A stretch of DNA of 64,000 bases from a bacterium (lineage in GTDB: Bacteria > CLD3 > SB21). The position numbers and the translations under genes are program-made. The notes under the pieces are model-generated. The model was given only the letters and a program-made list of their open reading frames with translations. It did no database searches and was not told the origin of the DNA. The stretch's first letter is position 1, and each line of letters starts with the position of its first letter. This document shows, piece after piece, positions 1 through 9,547 of this stretch. The stretch lies in assembly GCA_013360215.1 (NCBI GenBank), contig JABWCP010000001.1, forward strand, positions 281,225 through 345,224, written 5' to 3'.

Positions 1-996
1 CGATTTGATCAGACACAAAATGCCGGCTATTATTACATTGACTCGATCGAAGGTGTATGGAATCGTGGCCGCGATGAAAACCCCAATTTAGGTTACAAGA
101 TTAGAAACAAAGAAGGTTACTTCCCCGTTCCCCCGGCTGATCAATTTCAAAATATGCGTAATGAAATGATAATGATCATGCACGAATGCGGGCTTCACGT
201 CGAACGTCAACACCACGAAGTCGCAACGGCCGGTCAAGCAGAAATTGATTACAAATTTAACAGCCTTGTTCGTTCCGGTGACGATCTTATGCTTTTCAAA
301 TACATCGTTAAAAATGTAGCCTGGAAGTACGGTAAAACGGCTACCTTTATGCCAAAACCTATTTTCGGCGATAACGGCTCGGGTATGCACGTTCACATGA
401 GCCTTTGGAAAGCAGGACAACCTCTTTTTGCCGGCAATCAATATGCAGGACTGAGCGAGCTCGCACTGTACTTTATTGGCGGTATTCTAAAACATACCAA
501 AGCACTCAACGCCTTGGCAAACCCTACGACGAACTCCTACAAGCGTCTTACGCCGGGATTTGAAGCACCTGTCAATCTCGCCTATTCACAAAGTAATCGT
601 TCGGCGGCTGTACGCATACCGATGTATTCCAATAGCCCTAAAGCGAAACGTGTAGAATACCGTTGCCCCGATCCGAGTTGCAATCCCTATCTTGCGTTTG
701 CAGCCATGATGATGGCCGGTCTTGATGGTATTCTCAATAAAATTCACCCGGGTAATCCCCTAGATAAAAACATCTACGACCTTGCTCCGGACGAATTGGC
801 CAAAGTACCTTCGACCTGCGCATCGTTGGATGAAGCATTGCGTGCATTAGAAAACGATCATGACTTCCTTCTCAAAGGCGATGTCTTCACAGAAGATGTG
901 ATCAAATCTTGGATCAGCTATAAGTATGAAAACGAAGTAAACCCCATGCGTCTGCGTCCGCATCCGTATGAATTTGCTTTGTACTACGATATGTGA
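1..996 (+). CDS. glnA: Glutamine synthetase, type I (5' end outside window)
   Basis: ATP-dependent glutamate + ammonia to glutamine, the cytoplasmic entry point of nitrogen assimilation. The reading frame is open from base 1, so the N-terminus lies upstream; 331 residues are visible. Landmarks are the NGSGMHVH metal/substrate motif, the [10 protein letters not shown] segment, the arginine-rich NRSAAVRIP stretch and the C-terminal [10 protein letters not shown] block. NIYDLAPDE sits where enteric GSI carries its adenylylated Tyr, so that regulation is possible but not shown. The C-terminus (YYDM) looks intact. A hairpin plus T-run follows directly, so the gene appears to end its transcription unit. 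Confidence 0.95.
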   Translation, partial: RFDQTQNAGYYYIDSIEGVWNRGRDENPNLGYKIRNKEGYFPVPPADQFQNMRNEMIMIMHECGLHVERQHHEVATAGQAEIDYKFNSLVRSGDDLMLFKYIVKNVAWKYGKTATFMPKPIFGDNGSGMHVHMSLWKAGQPLFAGNQYAGLSELALYFIGGILKHTKALNALANPTTNSYKRLTPGFEAPVNLAYSQSNRSAAVRIPMYSNSPKAKRVEYRCPDPSCNPYLAFAAMMMAGLDGILNKIHPGNPLDKNIYDLAPDELAKVPSTCASLDEALRALENDHDFLLKGDVFTEDVIKSWISYKYENEVNPMRLRPHPYEFALYYDM

Positions 997-1017
997 TCGT
1001 TTGAACTCCACTCTGTT

Positions 1018-1048
1018 AAAAAGCCGGTGCTCACGCATCGGCTTTTTT
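1018..1048 (+). terminator. Rho-independent terminator after glnA
   Basis: An 8-bp stem GCCGGTGC / GCATCGGC with one G-T pair and a TCAC loop, flanked by A-rich sequence and followed by six Ts, lies 20-50 bases after the glnA stop codon. Confidence 0.85.
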
Positions 1049-1117
1049 ATTTTTGACTTTTCTGAGCGAATTGGTTAATTTCGCACGCATTTTTTTAACC
1101 ATAGGAATCATACTGCC

Positions 1118-2228
1118 GTGATTGAAATTTCCGACATCGAAAAAAAACTCGAACTCGCTCAATTTAAAATTTCAGAATTGCGGAGGTTTCTTTGACGTCG
1201 ATCAACGTGATCAAAAAATAGCCAACCTCGAAGCCCAGACCACCGTTGAAGGTTTTTGGAATGACAATCAGCGTGCGCAACAGATCATGCAACAGATTGC
1301 CTCTGAGCGCGCATGGGTCGATCAATGGAAAAAGCTGGATGCGCAATGCGAAGATCTGAATATGCTTTTAGAGATCGCTGAAGAGGAAAATGACGAAGCT
1401 ACAATCAAGTCCATTGATACCGAACTGACCGAACTCGAAAAGGCGCTTGCACACCTGGAGTTGCGCGCTTATTTCACTAATCCGGAAGATAACAAAAGCA
1501 CTGTTCTTACGATTCACCCCGGTGCCGGCGGAACAGAGTCCCAGGATTGGGCGGAGATGCTTATGCGCATGTACCAACGCTGGGCCGCCAATCGCGGCAT
1601 GCAGTGCCAGATTCTTGATATTCTTGACGGTGATGGTGCAGGCATTAAGAGCGTGACGATGGAAATTTCCGGTGAATTTGCATTTGGTCTGCTCAAATGT
1701 GAAAGCGGCGTACACCGTCTGGTGCGGATATCCCCTTTTGACTCCAACGCACGCCGTCACACGTCATTTGCGTCAGTATATGCTTATCCAGAAATGGAGG
1801 AAGTCGAAGCCAAGATCGAAATTAATCCCGCGGATATCAAAATGGATACGTATCGCTCTGGGGGTAAAGGTGGCCAAAATGTAAACAAAGTAGAAACAGC
1901 CGTGCGACTGACGCATATTCCTTCCGGCATTGTCGTGGCGTGTCAGGTAGAACGTTCACAGCATAAAAACCGCGATCTGGCTATGAAGCTTCTGATCTCC
2001 AAGCTTTATCAAATGCGTAAAAAAGAAGAACAAGATAAATTAGACAAACTTGAGAGCGCCAAATCCGATATCGCATGGGGCAATCAAATCCGTTCTTACG
2101 TTTTTCATCCGTATAATCTCGTAAAAGATCACCGCACCGATACCGAGACAAGCAACGTGCAGGCTGTCATGGATGGTGATATTGATATGTTTATCGAAGC
2201 CTGCCTCAAACAAAAAGTCGTTCAATAA
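1118..2228 (+). CDS. prfB: Peptide chain release factor 2, with programmed +1 frameshift
   Basis: RF2 recognises UGA and UAA stop codons and releases the finished peptide. The gene is in two frames: GTG at 1118 (AGGA about 11 bases upstream) reads 25 codons to CTT at 1190-1192, then meets in-frame TGA at 1193-1195. Shifting +1 gives GAC at 1194 and an open frame to 2228, about 369 residues in total, the normal length for RF2. The shift site has the classic parts: SD-like GGAGG (1182-1186), three bases, then CTT TGA C. The body has the RF2 specificity tripeptide SPF and the catalytic GGQ in [13 protein letters not shown]. Low RF2 slows termination at the UGA and raises frameshifting, so the gene is autoregulated (established for E. 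coli). A TTG-start single-frame reading from 1122 gives a non-homologous N-terminus and is not the gene. Confidence 0.95.
1182..1196 (+). promoter_or_regulatory. prfB programmed frameshift signal
   Basis: GGAGG, a TTT spacer, slippery CTT, stop TGA and a following C. The spacing of SD-like element to slip codon is three bases, as in E. coli prfB. Confidence 0.93.
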
Positions 2229-2234
2229 TAAGTC

Positions 2235-3932
2235 ATGAAAAGTTACCTCGAACAACAGCTCCACTCCGCTTTAAAAGCATTAAACATAGTGCCCGATTGT
2301 GAAATAATTTTCACTAAAACAAAGGATGAACGTTTTGGTAATGTGGCGACAAATTTGGCAATGAATCTCGCCAAAACTCAAAAAACGAATCCTCGCGAAT
2401 TGGCGCAAAAAATTGTTGACCATCTCCAGCTTGATTCATCCTTAGTCACCAAAGCGGAAGTTGCCGGTGGCGGATTTATCAATTTTTTTTTCAGCCCCAA
2501 TTACCTTTTTGCTCAACTCAAAACTATACTGCTGCAAAGTGAAGAATATGGTCGTCATCGTTTTGGGACGAATCAACGGGTTGATGTCGAATTTGTCAGC
2601 GCAAATCCAACAGGTCCTTTATCTATAGGTCACGGGCGTCAGGCGGTGCTCGGCGATGTTCTTTGCAGATTATTATCCAATGCCGGTTATCAAGTTACAC
2701 GCGAATATTATTTTAATAATGCCGGTGTTCAGATGAAAAAATTAGGCGAATCCGTACGCCTACGGTATTTGGAATTGTTGGGTGAGAACATCACTTTTCC
2801 TGAAAAACATTACGAAGGCGAATATATACGCGACATCGCTGCCGATATAAAATCACAATACGGCGAATCCTGGAAATCTTATGATTTCGAACCCTTCAAG
2901 TCCTTTGCCGAGGATGTATTATTTGCCAATATCAGAAAAGTCTTAGGTCGCATCGGACTAAAATTTGACGTTTATTACAATGAAGACTCCTTGTACAAAG
3001 ATGGAAAAATCGAAGCTTTGCTCAAATCGTTTGCGGCTAAAAACCTAACCTATGTCAAAGAAAACGCTACCTGGCTAAAAACTTCCGAATTTTCTTATGA
3101 TCACGGACCTAAACCCGAAAATGATAAAGTCATCGTAAAATCAACCGGCGAGCCAACTTATCGTTTGCCGGATATGGCCTACCATGTTACCAAATTTGAG
3201 CGCGGCTTTGATCATATCATTGACATTTTCGGCGCGGATCATATCGCCGAATACCCCGATGTATTAGCCGGACTTAAGGCCTTAGGTTATGACACCTCGC
3301 ATGTGCGCGTTCTCATTCATCAGTTTGTGACATTGATGAAAGAAGGAGAAATCCTCAAAATGTCCAAACGTAAAGCTAATTTCGTAACTATTGATGAATT
3401 AATTGATTTGCTTGGGCCTGATGTGTTTCGTTATTTTCTCATCATGCGCAGTCACAATTCGCATCTTAATTTTGATCTCGAATTGGCTCAAAAGCAGTCT
3501 ATGGAAAATCCCGCGTATTACATACAAAATGCCCACGCGCGTATTTGTTCAATTGAGAAAAAAGCCGGTGAACGCGGCATTTTGTTCTCTGTTTCCAATG
3601 AAATTAAATTGGATCTATTGAAAGCAGACGAGGAAACCACCATCATTGAAAAACTTCTACAATTTCCGGAACTCACTGCGCGGCTTGCTAAAAATCTCGA
3701 ACCGCATCCGCTCACTACGTATCTTGAGGAATTGGCCGGTGTATATCACCATTATCAGACGGCAGGCAAGAAAAATCCAGACCTGCGTGTTATCACAGAG
3801 GATAAAGCTTTATCTGAAGCACGTCTTGCTTTATGTATCGCCGTTCGCATCGTTTTACGTCGAGGTCTTGATATTTTAGGCATCCATGCTCCGGAATATA
3901 TGGCGCGTGATCAGGTTGATGAAACAGTTTGA
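2235..3932 (+). CDS. argS: Arginyl-tRNA synthetase
   Basis: Class I aminoacyl-tRNA synthetase that charges tRNA-Arg. It has 565 residues, the usual size. The N-terminal Arg-specific domain (about 1-100) is followed by SANPTGPLSIGHGR, containing the HIGH-type signature. The KMSKS-type loop appears as LKMSKRKAN, and a C-terminal DALR anticodon-binding domain follows. It starts 6 bases after the prfB stop, so the two are probably co-transcribed. The end (ARDQVDETV) differs from the usual MPERM-type terminus but the domain is complete. Confidence 0.96.
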   Translation: MKSYLEQQLHSALKALNIVPDCEIIFTKTKDERFGNVATNLAMNLAKTQKTNPRELAQKIVDHLQLDSSLVTKAEVAGGGFINFFFSPNYLFAQLKTILLQSEEYGRHRFGTNQRVDVEFVSANPTGPLSIGHGRQAVLGDVLCRLLSNAGYQVTREYYFNNAGVQMKKLGESVRLRYLELLGENITFPEKHYEGEYIRDIAADIKSQYGESWKSYDFEPFKSFAEDVLFANIRKVLGRIGLKFDVYYNEDSLYKDGKIEALLKSFAAKNLTYVKENATWLKTSEFSYDHGPKPENDKVIVKSTGEPTYRLPDMAYHVTKFERGFDHIIDIFGADHIAEYPDVLAGLKALGYDTSHVRVLIHQFVTLMKEGEILKMSKRKANFVTIDELIDLLGPDVFRYFLIMRSHNSHLNFDLELAQKQSMENPAYYIQNAHARICSIEKKAGERGILFSVSNEIKLDLLKADEETTIIEKLLQFPELTARLAKNLEPHPLTTYLEELAGVYHHYQTAGKKNPDLRVITEDKALSEARLALCIAVRIVLRRGLDILGIHAPEYMARDQVDETV

Positions 3933-3938
3933 AATAAA

Positions 3939-3967
3939 TTGACTTTCCGTGGTGCGTTGTATACATT
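3939..3967 (+). promoter_or_regulatory. Possible promoter for the PfkB kinase gene
   Basis: TTGACT and TACATT are separated by 17 bases in the argS-kinase gap. The -10 match is partial. The element resembles TATATTGCG upstream of the cyclophilin gene, which supports but does not prove use. Confidence 0.4.
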
Positions 3968-4002
3968 GCGCCGCATTTAATTGAAAATTTCAGGAGAAAA
4001 AT

Positions 4003-4911
4003 GTGGATATATTGGTTGTCGGTTCGGTCGCTTTAGATTCAGTAGAAACACCTTTTGGTAAAGTCGAAGACGCCGTCGGAGGTTCTGCTACTTTTTTCAG
4101 TGCAGCGGCCAGTTATTTTGCTCCGGTCAATCTTGTGGCGGTCGTCGGTAACGACTACCCTATGCATGCTATCGAATATCTTAAATCACGCCGTGTTGAT
4201 TTTAAAGGATTACAAGTTGAACAAGGCGAGACATTTCGCTGGGCAGGTCGTTATAATTATGATCTGAATCAACGCGACACAATCTACACCCACCTCAATG
4301 TATTTCAAAACTTCAAACCACATATTCCCGATGCTTATAAATCATCACAATATGTGTTTTTAGGCAATATCGCTCCTGAATTACAGTTTGATGTGTTGGA
4401 TCAAGTCCAATCGCCTAAATTAGTCGCTTTAGATACAATGAATTTTTGGATTGAAGGCAGTCAAAAAGCATTACGCAAAGTTCTTGAACGCATTGACATC
4501 TTTATTCTCAACGACTCCGAAGCAAGACAACTGGCCAATCAACCCAATTTGATAAAAGCCGCCAAAGAAATTTTTAAAATGGGTCCTAAAGCGATTGTGA
4601 TTAAAAAAGGTGAATACGGCGCAGCACTCATAACACCTGATGCACAATTTAATGTGCCGGCTTATCCTTTGGAAGACGTGTATGATCCGACCGGTGCCGG
4701 AGACACCTTTGCCGGTGGTTTCATGGGTTATATCGCTAAAACAGATGATGCATCATTTGAAAATCTCAAGCGTGCCGTAGTCTATGGCAGCGCGATGGCC
4801 TCATTTTGCGTACAAGACTTTAGTATCAATGCCTTAAAGGAGCTTTCCGAAGATAAAATTTTTGATCGCGTTCTTGCATTCAAACAACTCAGCCATTTTG
4901 AAGAAAAATAG
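4003..4911 (+). CDS. PfkB-family (ribokinase-like) sugar/nucleoside kinase
   Basis: Cytoplasmic ATP-dependent kinase of 302 residues. The anion-hole/catalytic motif DPTGAGDTFAGGF near residue 230 has the catalytic Asp in GAGD; the N-terminal glycine-rich VGGSATFFS block is also typical. Start is GTG at 4003, set by AGGAG at 3992-3996; an ATG at 4001 is out of frame. The substrate cannot be read from sequence; adenosine- or ribokinase-type activity is possible. It lies 15 bases before a PTS IIA gene. Confidence 0.88.
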   Translation: MDILVVGSVALDSVETPFGKVEDAVGGSATFFSAAASYFAPVNLVAVVGNDYPMHAIEYLKSRRVDFKGLQVEQGETFRWAGRYNYDLNQRDTIYTHLNVFQNFKPHIPDAYKSSQYVFLGNIAPELQFDVLDQVQSPKLVALDTMNFWIEGSQKALRKVLERIDIFILNDSEARQLANQPNLIKAAKEIFKMGPKAIVIKKGEYGAALITPDAQFNVPAYPLEDVYDPTGAGDTFAGGFMGYIAKTDDASFENLKRAVVYGSAMASFCVQDFSINALKELSEDKIFDRVLAFKQLSHFEEK

Positions 4912-4926
4912 AGTGGATATTTTTGT

Positions 4927-5394
4927 ATGAAACTGAGCGAAATTCTTAACGCCAAACTCATTCGTATCCCGCTACTCCAATCTAACAAGCAGGATATTAT
5001 TTTAGAAATGCTGGATGTTTTGGTTGCGTCCGGAAAAATAAGCAATCGGGAAAAGGTATTACAATCCGTTCTTGAACGCGAACAAATGATGAGCACCGGC
5101 ATAGGTAACAGCGTTGCTATCCCGCACGGGAAATCCTCCGGCGTGGAAGAACTGCAAGTAGCTTTGGGAATCACGGCTCAGGATATCAATTTTGACGCAT
5201 TAGACGGCAAACCTGTACGTATCATATTTATGCTCGTCGGACCCGAAAAGGCTTCCAGTCTGCATATCAAAATGTTATCCCGCATTTCGCGGTTGCTCAA
5301 TCAAGCACCATTTCGGAAAAAACTGACCGATGCCCAATCGGCCGATGAAATAATGCAAATCATTTCAGATGAAGAAAAACTTTTGGAAGGTTAA
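4927..5394 (+). CDS. PTS fructose/nitrogen-type EIIA protein
   Basis: A single EIIA domain of 155 residues, of the mannitol/fructose/Ntr class. The phospho-accepting His is in VAIPHGKS. No EIIB or EIIC is adjacent, so a regulatory (PtsN-like) role is more likely than sugar uptake. It follows the kinase gene closely (operon) and overlaps the convergent yhbY gene by 4 bases at their 3' ends. Confidence 0.85.
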   Translation: MKLSEILNAKLIRIPLLQSNKQDIILEMLDVLVASGKISNREKVLQSVLEREQMMSTGIGNSVAIPHGKSSGVEELQVALGITAQDINFDALDGKPVRIIFMLVGPEKASSLHIKMLSRISRLLNQAPFRKKLTDAQSADEIMQIISDEEKLLEG

Positions 5395-5690
5395 TCCGGA
5401 AGCGTAATGATTGGTTTTTCGTGGTGGCATTTATATAGCAAAATATTATTGCCGATAATCTGAACAATTTGTGACTGTGTCCCCTCGCTGATCATTTCAG
5501 CTACTTCTTTCTTATCCAAATCACAGCCGTCTTGCACTTTGACCTTGATCAATTCTTTGGTATTAAAACCGTTATTGACGGATAAGTACGTGTTATCCGT
5601 AATACCGGATTTTCCTACCGAAATGGTTGCTTTAATGGCGTTTCCCAAGCCACGTAAAAAACGTTTTTGTTTTCCTGTTAATTCCGACAA
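5391..5690 (-). CDS. yhbY: YhbY/CRM-domain ribosome-assembly RNA-binding protein
   Basis: Small RNA-binding protein of the CRM fold, associated with large-subunit assembly. It has the family opening LTGKQKRFLRGLGN and the GKSGIT loop. I place the start at TTG 5690 (99 residues, family-typical), where TGAGGA supplies both the stop of the upstream gene and a Shine-Dalgarno element. A longer reading from 5738 would overlap the upstream gene by 41 bases and add unconserved residues. Confidence 0.85.
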   Translation of the reverse strand: MSELTGKQKRFLRGLGNAIKATISVGKSGITDNTYLSVNNGFNTKELIKVKVQDGCDLDKKEVAEMISEGTQSQIVQIIGNNILLYKCHHEKPIITLPD

Positions 5691-5697
5691 ATGATCC

Positions 5698-6273
5698 TCA
5701 ATCGTTGGGCAATTTTCTGTGCTTATACCAAGCTGCACAGACCAGTATAATGCCCGACACTACAAATGTCAACGGCCAATACGTACGGATGATAAATACC
5801 CAATCGTATGGAAACATATAAAAATTACGTGAAATATGAATTCCTCCAAAACCGATCAGAGAAAGTCCTGCAACCAACGAAAACCAGCGTCGCATATTGA
5901 AGAAAAAATTGATGACAAAAGCGATACCGCTTATCAGAAAATATACGGGCCATAGCGTACGCATGGCGAGTCCTTCCTGTGTGTCAAGGTACAAGTGGAA
6001 TACCCCGATCAACAATAACGTCAGGCCAAAAAACACATAATATTTTTTGGTTACGATCGTCTTGATTATGCTCACGCCACCGATGATAATCAATCCGTAA
6101 CGCTCCATCCAACCCCAGCTCAGTACATTCATATTCCATAGTATCCAAAACGTACCGATCACAATAAGCCATAAACCTGTAAACAGATACTTCTTATTGC
6201 TGTCAGATGCGCTATCGGACTTCACATCTGATACCGCGGCGTCTGATGCGTTGTATTCGCTTTCCGTTTGCAT
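5698..6273 (-). CDS. LiaF-like multi-pass membrane protein (DUF5668-type)
   Basis: 191 residues. After a polar N-terminus of about 30 residues come repeated short hydrophobic units with LxxIGxxxLxxN/W character, about seven membrane segments, each pair resembling the LiaI/LiaF transmembrane region. It lies between a PspC-domain gene and yhbY in the same direction, so PspC and this protein probably form an envelope-stress or membrane-sensing pair. Exact role unknown. Confidence 0.7.
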   Translation of the reverse strand: MQTESEYNASDAAVSDVKSDSASDSNKKYLFTGLWLIVIGTFWILWNMNVLSWGWMERYGLIIIGGVSIIKTIVTKKYYVFFGLTLLLIGVFHLYLDTQEGLAMRTLWPVYFLISGIAFVINFFFNMRRWFSLVAGLSLIGFGGIHISRNFYMFPYDWVFIIRTYWPLTFVVSGIILVCAAWYKHRKLPND

Positions 6274-6282
6274 AACGATCTC

Positions 6283-6957
6283 CTATAATTTCTTTTCCGA
6301 TGCGGCGCCAAAAACTTTTTGATCTTTGTCATCCGGTGTCAGAAGTCCTACGAGCGCATACGCGATCAAGCCGACGGGAAATGCAATAATCGTGATAAGC
6401 ACCCATGCGATACGCACAATCGAAACATCAAGATTCCAGTGTTTAGCAGCGCCGGCACAAACGCCGAATATTTTTTTATTTTCAGACGCACGACGAAATG
6501 TACTTTCACTTGTTTTATTAAAAAATCCGACTGAACCGGCAAACCGGTTACGCGATGCTATCAAAAGAATTCCGGCAATAATAAATACCGTCGGTACTAA
6601 AAATTTCCATCCAAAGTGCCTCCAGAAAAAATGGAAATTAAAAAGATTCATCGTATCAAGGAACATTATCGCACCAATCAATATCAATATGGCGCCCCAG
6701 AAAAAACCATGGTTTACAGCACTTCGTTTTTCTATCAATTCCATATCAGGATCCTGCGTCAAACTGACGGGCTCGCGGGGTACAAGAACCATCGCCGTAA
6801 TATAAGCCACCACACTAATACAATCCACAAACGCAAAAACAACAAACAAAAGTCTCACTAAAGCTACATTCACATTAAAATATTCGGATAGACCTGCACA
6901 CACGCCGTCCACCATTTTATCACGACGCGACTTAAAAAGTTGCTTTGTTGTTTCCAT
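6283..6957 (-). CDS. Protein with two PspC domains
   Basis: 224 residues from the ATG at 6957, chosen because GGAG lies 6 bases upstream. Two PspC modules are visible: KMVDGVCAGLSEYFNV at the N-terminus and KKIFGVCAGAAKHWNLDV in the C-terminal third, each followed by membrane helices, with two further hydrophobic segments between them. PspC proteins sense or buffer inner-membrane stress. It is 9 bases upstream of the LiaF-like gene, so they are likely co-transcribed. Confidence 0.82.
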   Translation of the reverse strand: METTKQLFKSRRDKMVDGVCAGLSEYFNVNVALVRLLFVVFAFVDCISVVAYITAMVLVPREPVSLTQDPDMELIEKRSAVNHGFFWGAILILIGAIMFLDTMNLFNFHFFWRHFGWKFLVPTVFIIAGILLIASRNRFAGSVGFFNKTSESTFRRASENKKIFGVCAGAAKHWNLDVSIVRIAWVLITIIAFPVGLIAYALVGLLTPDDKDQKVFGAASEKKL

Positions 6958-7062
6958 GGTATCTCCTGATTCAAAATAATGTCCATAGATAAGAACGTGT
7001 ATCTTCCAAAAATGTTGCATTTTTTAGTTAATTTGTTTAGTTCCAATGCGAGGAGATTTGCT

Positions 7063-7965
7063 TTGAATAATATACTACTACTCGGTATTTGTTTTATTTT
7101 GGGTATCGGCTTGCGTAAAAGTGGACGTTTCCATGAAAAAACGGCGGTCGTGCTTAATGCTTTTATTATTCACATCGCCCTACCAGCCTTAACATTACTA
7201 CATGTCCACACTTTAAAAGTAAGTGCTGATATATGGCTCCCCGCCAGCATGGCATGGTTTTTCTTTGCAATTTCTGCTGTAACTTTTTATGGGCTCAGCC
7301 ATTTACTCCATTGGGATAGAAGCACTACCGGCTGTATGATGCTTGTCGGCGGCCTTGGAAATACCTCTTTTCTTGGTGTCCCGATGATTGAAACGTTTTT
7401 CGGAAAAGAAGGCATTCCGATCGGGCTTGTCGTGGACCAACTCGGCTCATTTCTTGTTATATCAACCTTGGGTATTTGGACAGCCAATTATTACCAGGGT
7501 CAAAGCGTCGCGATGAAATCGTTAATCAAACGCGTCATCGTTTTCCCGCCATTTATAGCACTCATGCTTGCTGTAGCACTCATACCTTATGAATTTCCCG
7601 TACCCTTGACCTATACGCTAGATCGGCTTGGACAAACTTTGGCACCGCTTGCGCTGTTCTCTGTAGGTTTCCAGGTTCGTTTTTCTAAAATAAATTCACT
7701 TCGTACACCGCTTGTTTTAGGTTTGAGCTTCAAATTGCTCATCGCGCCGGCTATGCTTTTTATTTTGTATAGCGCGCTAACGGCCGATCGCGATTTGCTT
7801 TTTGACATTACGATTTTTGAAGCTGCGATGCCGCCTATGATCACGGCGGCTATTTTGGCCACAGAGCACGATCTGCGACCTGAACTGGCCTCCCTGATGG
7901 TAGGTATAGGTATCATCGTATCCATGTTTACGTTACCATTTTGGTGGGTACTTCTCACTCTCTAA
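7063..7965 (+). CDS. AEC-family (auxin efflux carrier-like) transporter
   Basis: Inner-membrane carrier of about 300 residues with roughly ten membrane helices and a two-repeat layout. The central NTSFLGVPM is a conserved AEC motif. Start TTG 7063 is preferred because AGGAG lies at 7051-7055; the frame stays open to ATGs at 6979 and 7012, which would add a non-hydrophobic leader and bring the gene close to the divergent PspC gene. Substrate unknown; family members move organic anions such as malate. Confidence 0.85.
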   Translation: MNNILLLGICFILGIGLRKSGRFHEKTAVVLNAFIIHIALPALTLLHVHTLKVSADIWLPASMAWFFFAISAVTFYGLSHLLHWDRSTTGCMMLVGGLGNTSFLGVPMIETFFGKEGIPIGLVVDQLGSFLVISTLGIWTANYYQGQSVAMKSLIKRVIVFPPFIALMLAVALIPYEFPVPLTYTLDRLGQTLAPLALFSVGFQVRFSKINSLRTPLVLGLSFKLLIAPAMLFILYSALTADRDLLFDITIFEAAMPPMITAAILATEHDLRPELASLMVGIGIIVSMFTLPFWWVLLTL

Positions 7966-7972
7966 ATCCCGC

Positions 7973-8000
7973 TTGTAAAAAAAGACTTTTTTATTATATT
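7973..8000 (+). promoter_or_regulatory. Possible promoter of the cyclophilin gene
   Basis: TTGTAA and TATATT are 16 bases apart in the gap after the AEC gene, 24-50 bases before the ATG. A good ribosome site (AAGGAG) follows. Confidence 0.45.
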
Positions 8001-8023
8001 GCGACCAAAATTAAGGAGATCCT

Positions 8024-8500
8024 ATGCCAGACACGATCATCGTTTTAGAAACCACGCAAGGTACAATCGAAGTAAAACTATTTCCTGACATTGCTCCCAA
8101 AGCTTCGGAAAATTTTGAGCAGCTTGTCGAAAAGGGCTATTATGACGGGATTATTTTTCATCGCATCATTAAAGATTTTATGATACAAGGCGGTGATCCT
8201 ACAGGTACAGGGCGCGGCGGCCAATCCGTGTGGGGAATGCCTTTTGATGACGAATTCAGTTTCAAGGTTCAATTTGATAAACCGGGTATTCTTGCCATGG
8301 CTAATGCCGGCCCGCGCACCAACGGAAGCCAGTTCTTTATTACGACAGTTCCCACACCGTGGCTCAATAACCGTCATACGATTTTCGGTGAAGTGATTAG
8401 CGGGTATGATGTAGTAAAGAAATTGGAAGGGGTTAAAACTAATCCGATGGATAAACCGTTACAAGATCAAAAAATCACCAAAGCCTATAAGAAAGCTTGA
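8024..8500 (+). CDS. Cyclophilin-type peptidyl-prolyl cis-trans isomerase
   Basis: 158-residue single-domain cyclophilin that speeds proline isomerisation during folding. It has [15 protein letters not shown] (catalytic Arg in FHRI), NGSQFFIT and the [12 protein letters not shown] end block. There is no signal peptide, so it is cytoplasmic. It starts with AAGGAG at good spacing and is followed 7 bases later by trhO. Confidence 0.94.
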   Translation: MPDTIIVLETTQGTIEVKLFPDIAPKASENFEQLVEKGYYDGIIFHRIIKDFMIQGGDPTGTGRGGQSVWGMPFDDEFSFKVQFDKPGILAMANAGPRTNGSQFFITTVPTPWLNNRHTIFGEVISGYDVVKKLEGVKTNPMDKPLQDQKITKAYKKA

Positions 8501-8507
8501 TCGGCAC

Positions 8508-9467
8508 ATGATGCCCTATCGCATACTTTTATATTATAAATTTACTGAAATATCGGATTACGAAAAATTTGCGGCCGAGCATCTTGCGTTATGCCAATCG
8601 CTCGGCCTTTTGGGGCGGATCATCGTTGCTCCGGAAGGTATAAACGGTACGGTTTCAGGTACGGTAGAACAAACCGACATTTACCAAAAAACAATCCTGT
8701 CGGATCCGCGTTTTTCGGATATGGTTATTAAGTCCGATCCATCCGATAAACATGCTTTTCGCCGCCTTTCAGTCAAAGCTCGCACAGAAATTGTTACATT
8801 AGGCCCGGATAATGTCAATCCGGTCGAAAAAACAGGTCGCTATTTAGAACCACCTGATTTTTATGCCGCGATGCAAGAACCGGATGTTGTGATCATCGAT
8901 GCGCGTAATGACTACGAGTACGATATGGGTCACTTTAAAGGGGCAATACGACCTGATGTAAGTAACTTCAAAGAATTTCCCGCGTGGGTTCGCCAAAACC
9001 TCAGTTCTTATCGTGATAAAAAGGTTCTTACGTATTGTACCGGCGGCATTCGCTGTGAAAAATTTACCGGTTTGCTAATCAATGAAGGATTTAAAGACGT
9101 CTATCAACTGCATGGCGGCATTGTAATGTACGGCAAGCATCCTGATACGCAGGGCAGAGACTTTGAAGGCAAAATGTATGTGTTCGATGAACGCATCGGC
9201 GTCGAAGTCAACCATACAGAAACAGCGTCCATCATTACTCGGTGTTTATACTGTGAAGCTGTGACAGACCACTTTGTCAACTGTGCACACTTGGACTGTC
9301 ACAAAAGTTTTTATATATGTGCCGCGTGTGACCGCGCCAACCAACGCAGTTGCTCCGAAGCCTGCAAAAATGCAGAACATCATGAATACCGTGTACTCGG
9401 CGACGCACTTTTCGAAGCCCCCTTAACACCGCGCGGCTTATTTAAATCCATATTGCCAACTTCCTGA
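8508..9467 (+). CDS. trhO: tRNA uridine(34) hydroxylase, rhodanese-family TrhO
   Basis: 319 residues. The N-terminal acylphosphatase-like region (about 1-95) carries the EGINGTVSG motif, then a rhodanese domain with active-site Cys in YCTGGIRCEKF, then a cysteine-rich C-terminal zinc-type segment (CLYCEA, CAHLDCHKSFYICAAC). This order is that of YceA/TrhO, which makes 5-hydroxyuridine at the tRNA wobble position. Two tandem ATGs (8508 and 8511) are equivalent starts. Confidence 0.92.
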   Translation: MMPYRILLYYKFTEISDYEKFAAEHLALCQSLGLLGRIIVAPEGINGTVSGTVEQTDIYQKTILSDPRFSDMVIKSDPSDKHAFRRLSVKARTEIVTLGPDNVNPVEKTGRYLEPPDFYAAMQEPDVVIIDARNDYEYDMGHFKGAIRPDVSNFKEFPAWVRQNLSSYRDKKVLTYCTGGIRCEKFTGLLINEGFKDVYQLHGGIVMYGKHPDTQGRDFEGKMYVFDERIGVEVNHTETASIITRCLYCEAVTDHFVNCAHLDCHKSFYICAACDRANQRSCSEACKNAEHHEYRVLGDALFEAPLTPRGLFKSILPTS

Positions 9468-9511
9468 ATTGTCGCCCAAATTCATTGCATTTCAATCCTA
9501 TATTCTATAGG

Positions 9512-9535
9512 TTATACGTAACATATTACGTATAA
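9512..9535. promoter_or_regulatory. Perfect 24-bp palindromic operator upstream of the MarR-GNAT gene
   Basis: TTATACGTAA - CATA - TTACGTATAA is a perfect 10-bp inverted repeat ending 12 bases before the MarR-GNAT start codon. Its size and place fit autoregulation by the MarR domain encoded next to it. The link is inference. Confidence 0.7.
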
Positions 9536-9547
9536 ATAGAGTCAATT

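Noticed and set aside
1122-2228. Single-frame prfB reading starting at TTG 1122
   Set aside because: Its first 24 residues do not resemble RF2, while the GTG 1118 frame gives an RF2-like N-terminus and a canonical frameshift site.
6319-6861. Plus-strand open frames opposite the PspC gene
   Set aside because: Antisense to two clear PspC domains; compositions look like shadow frames.
6979-7062. Longer AEC transporter N-terminus from ATG 6979
   Set aside because: No ribosome site and a non-family leader; TTG 7063 has AGGAG upstream. Kept as an alternative only.
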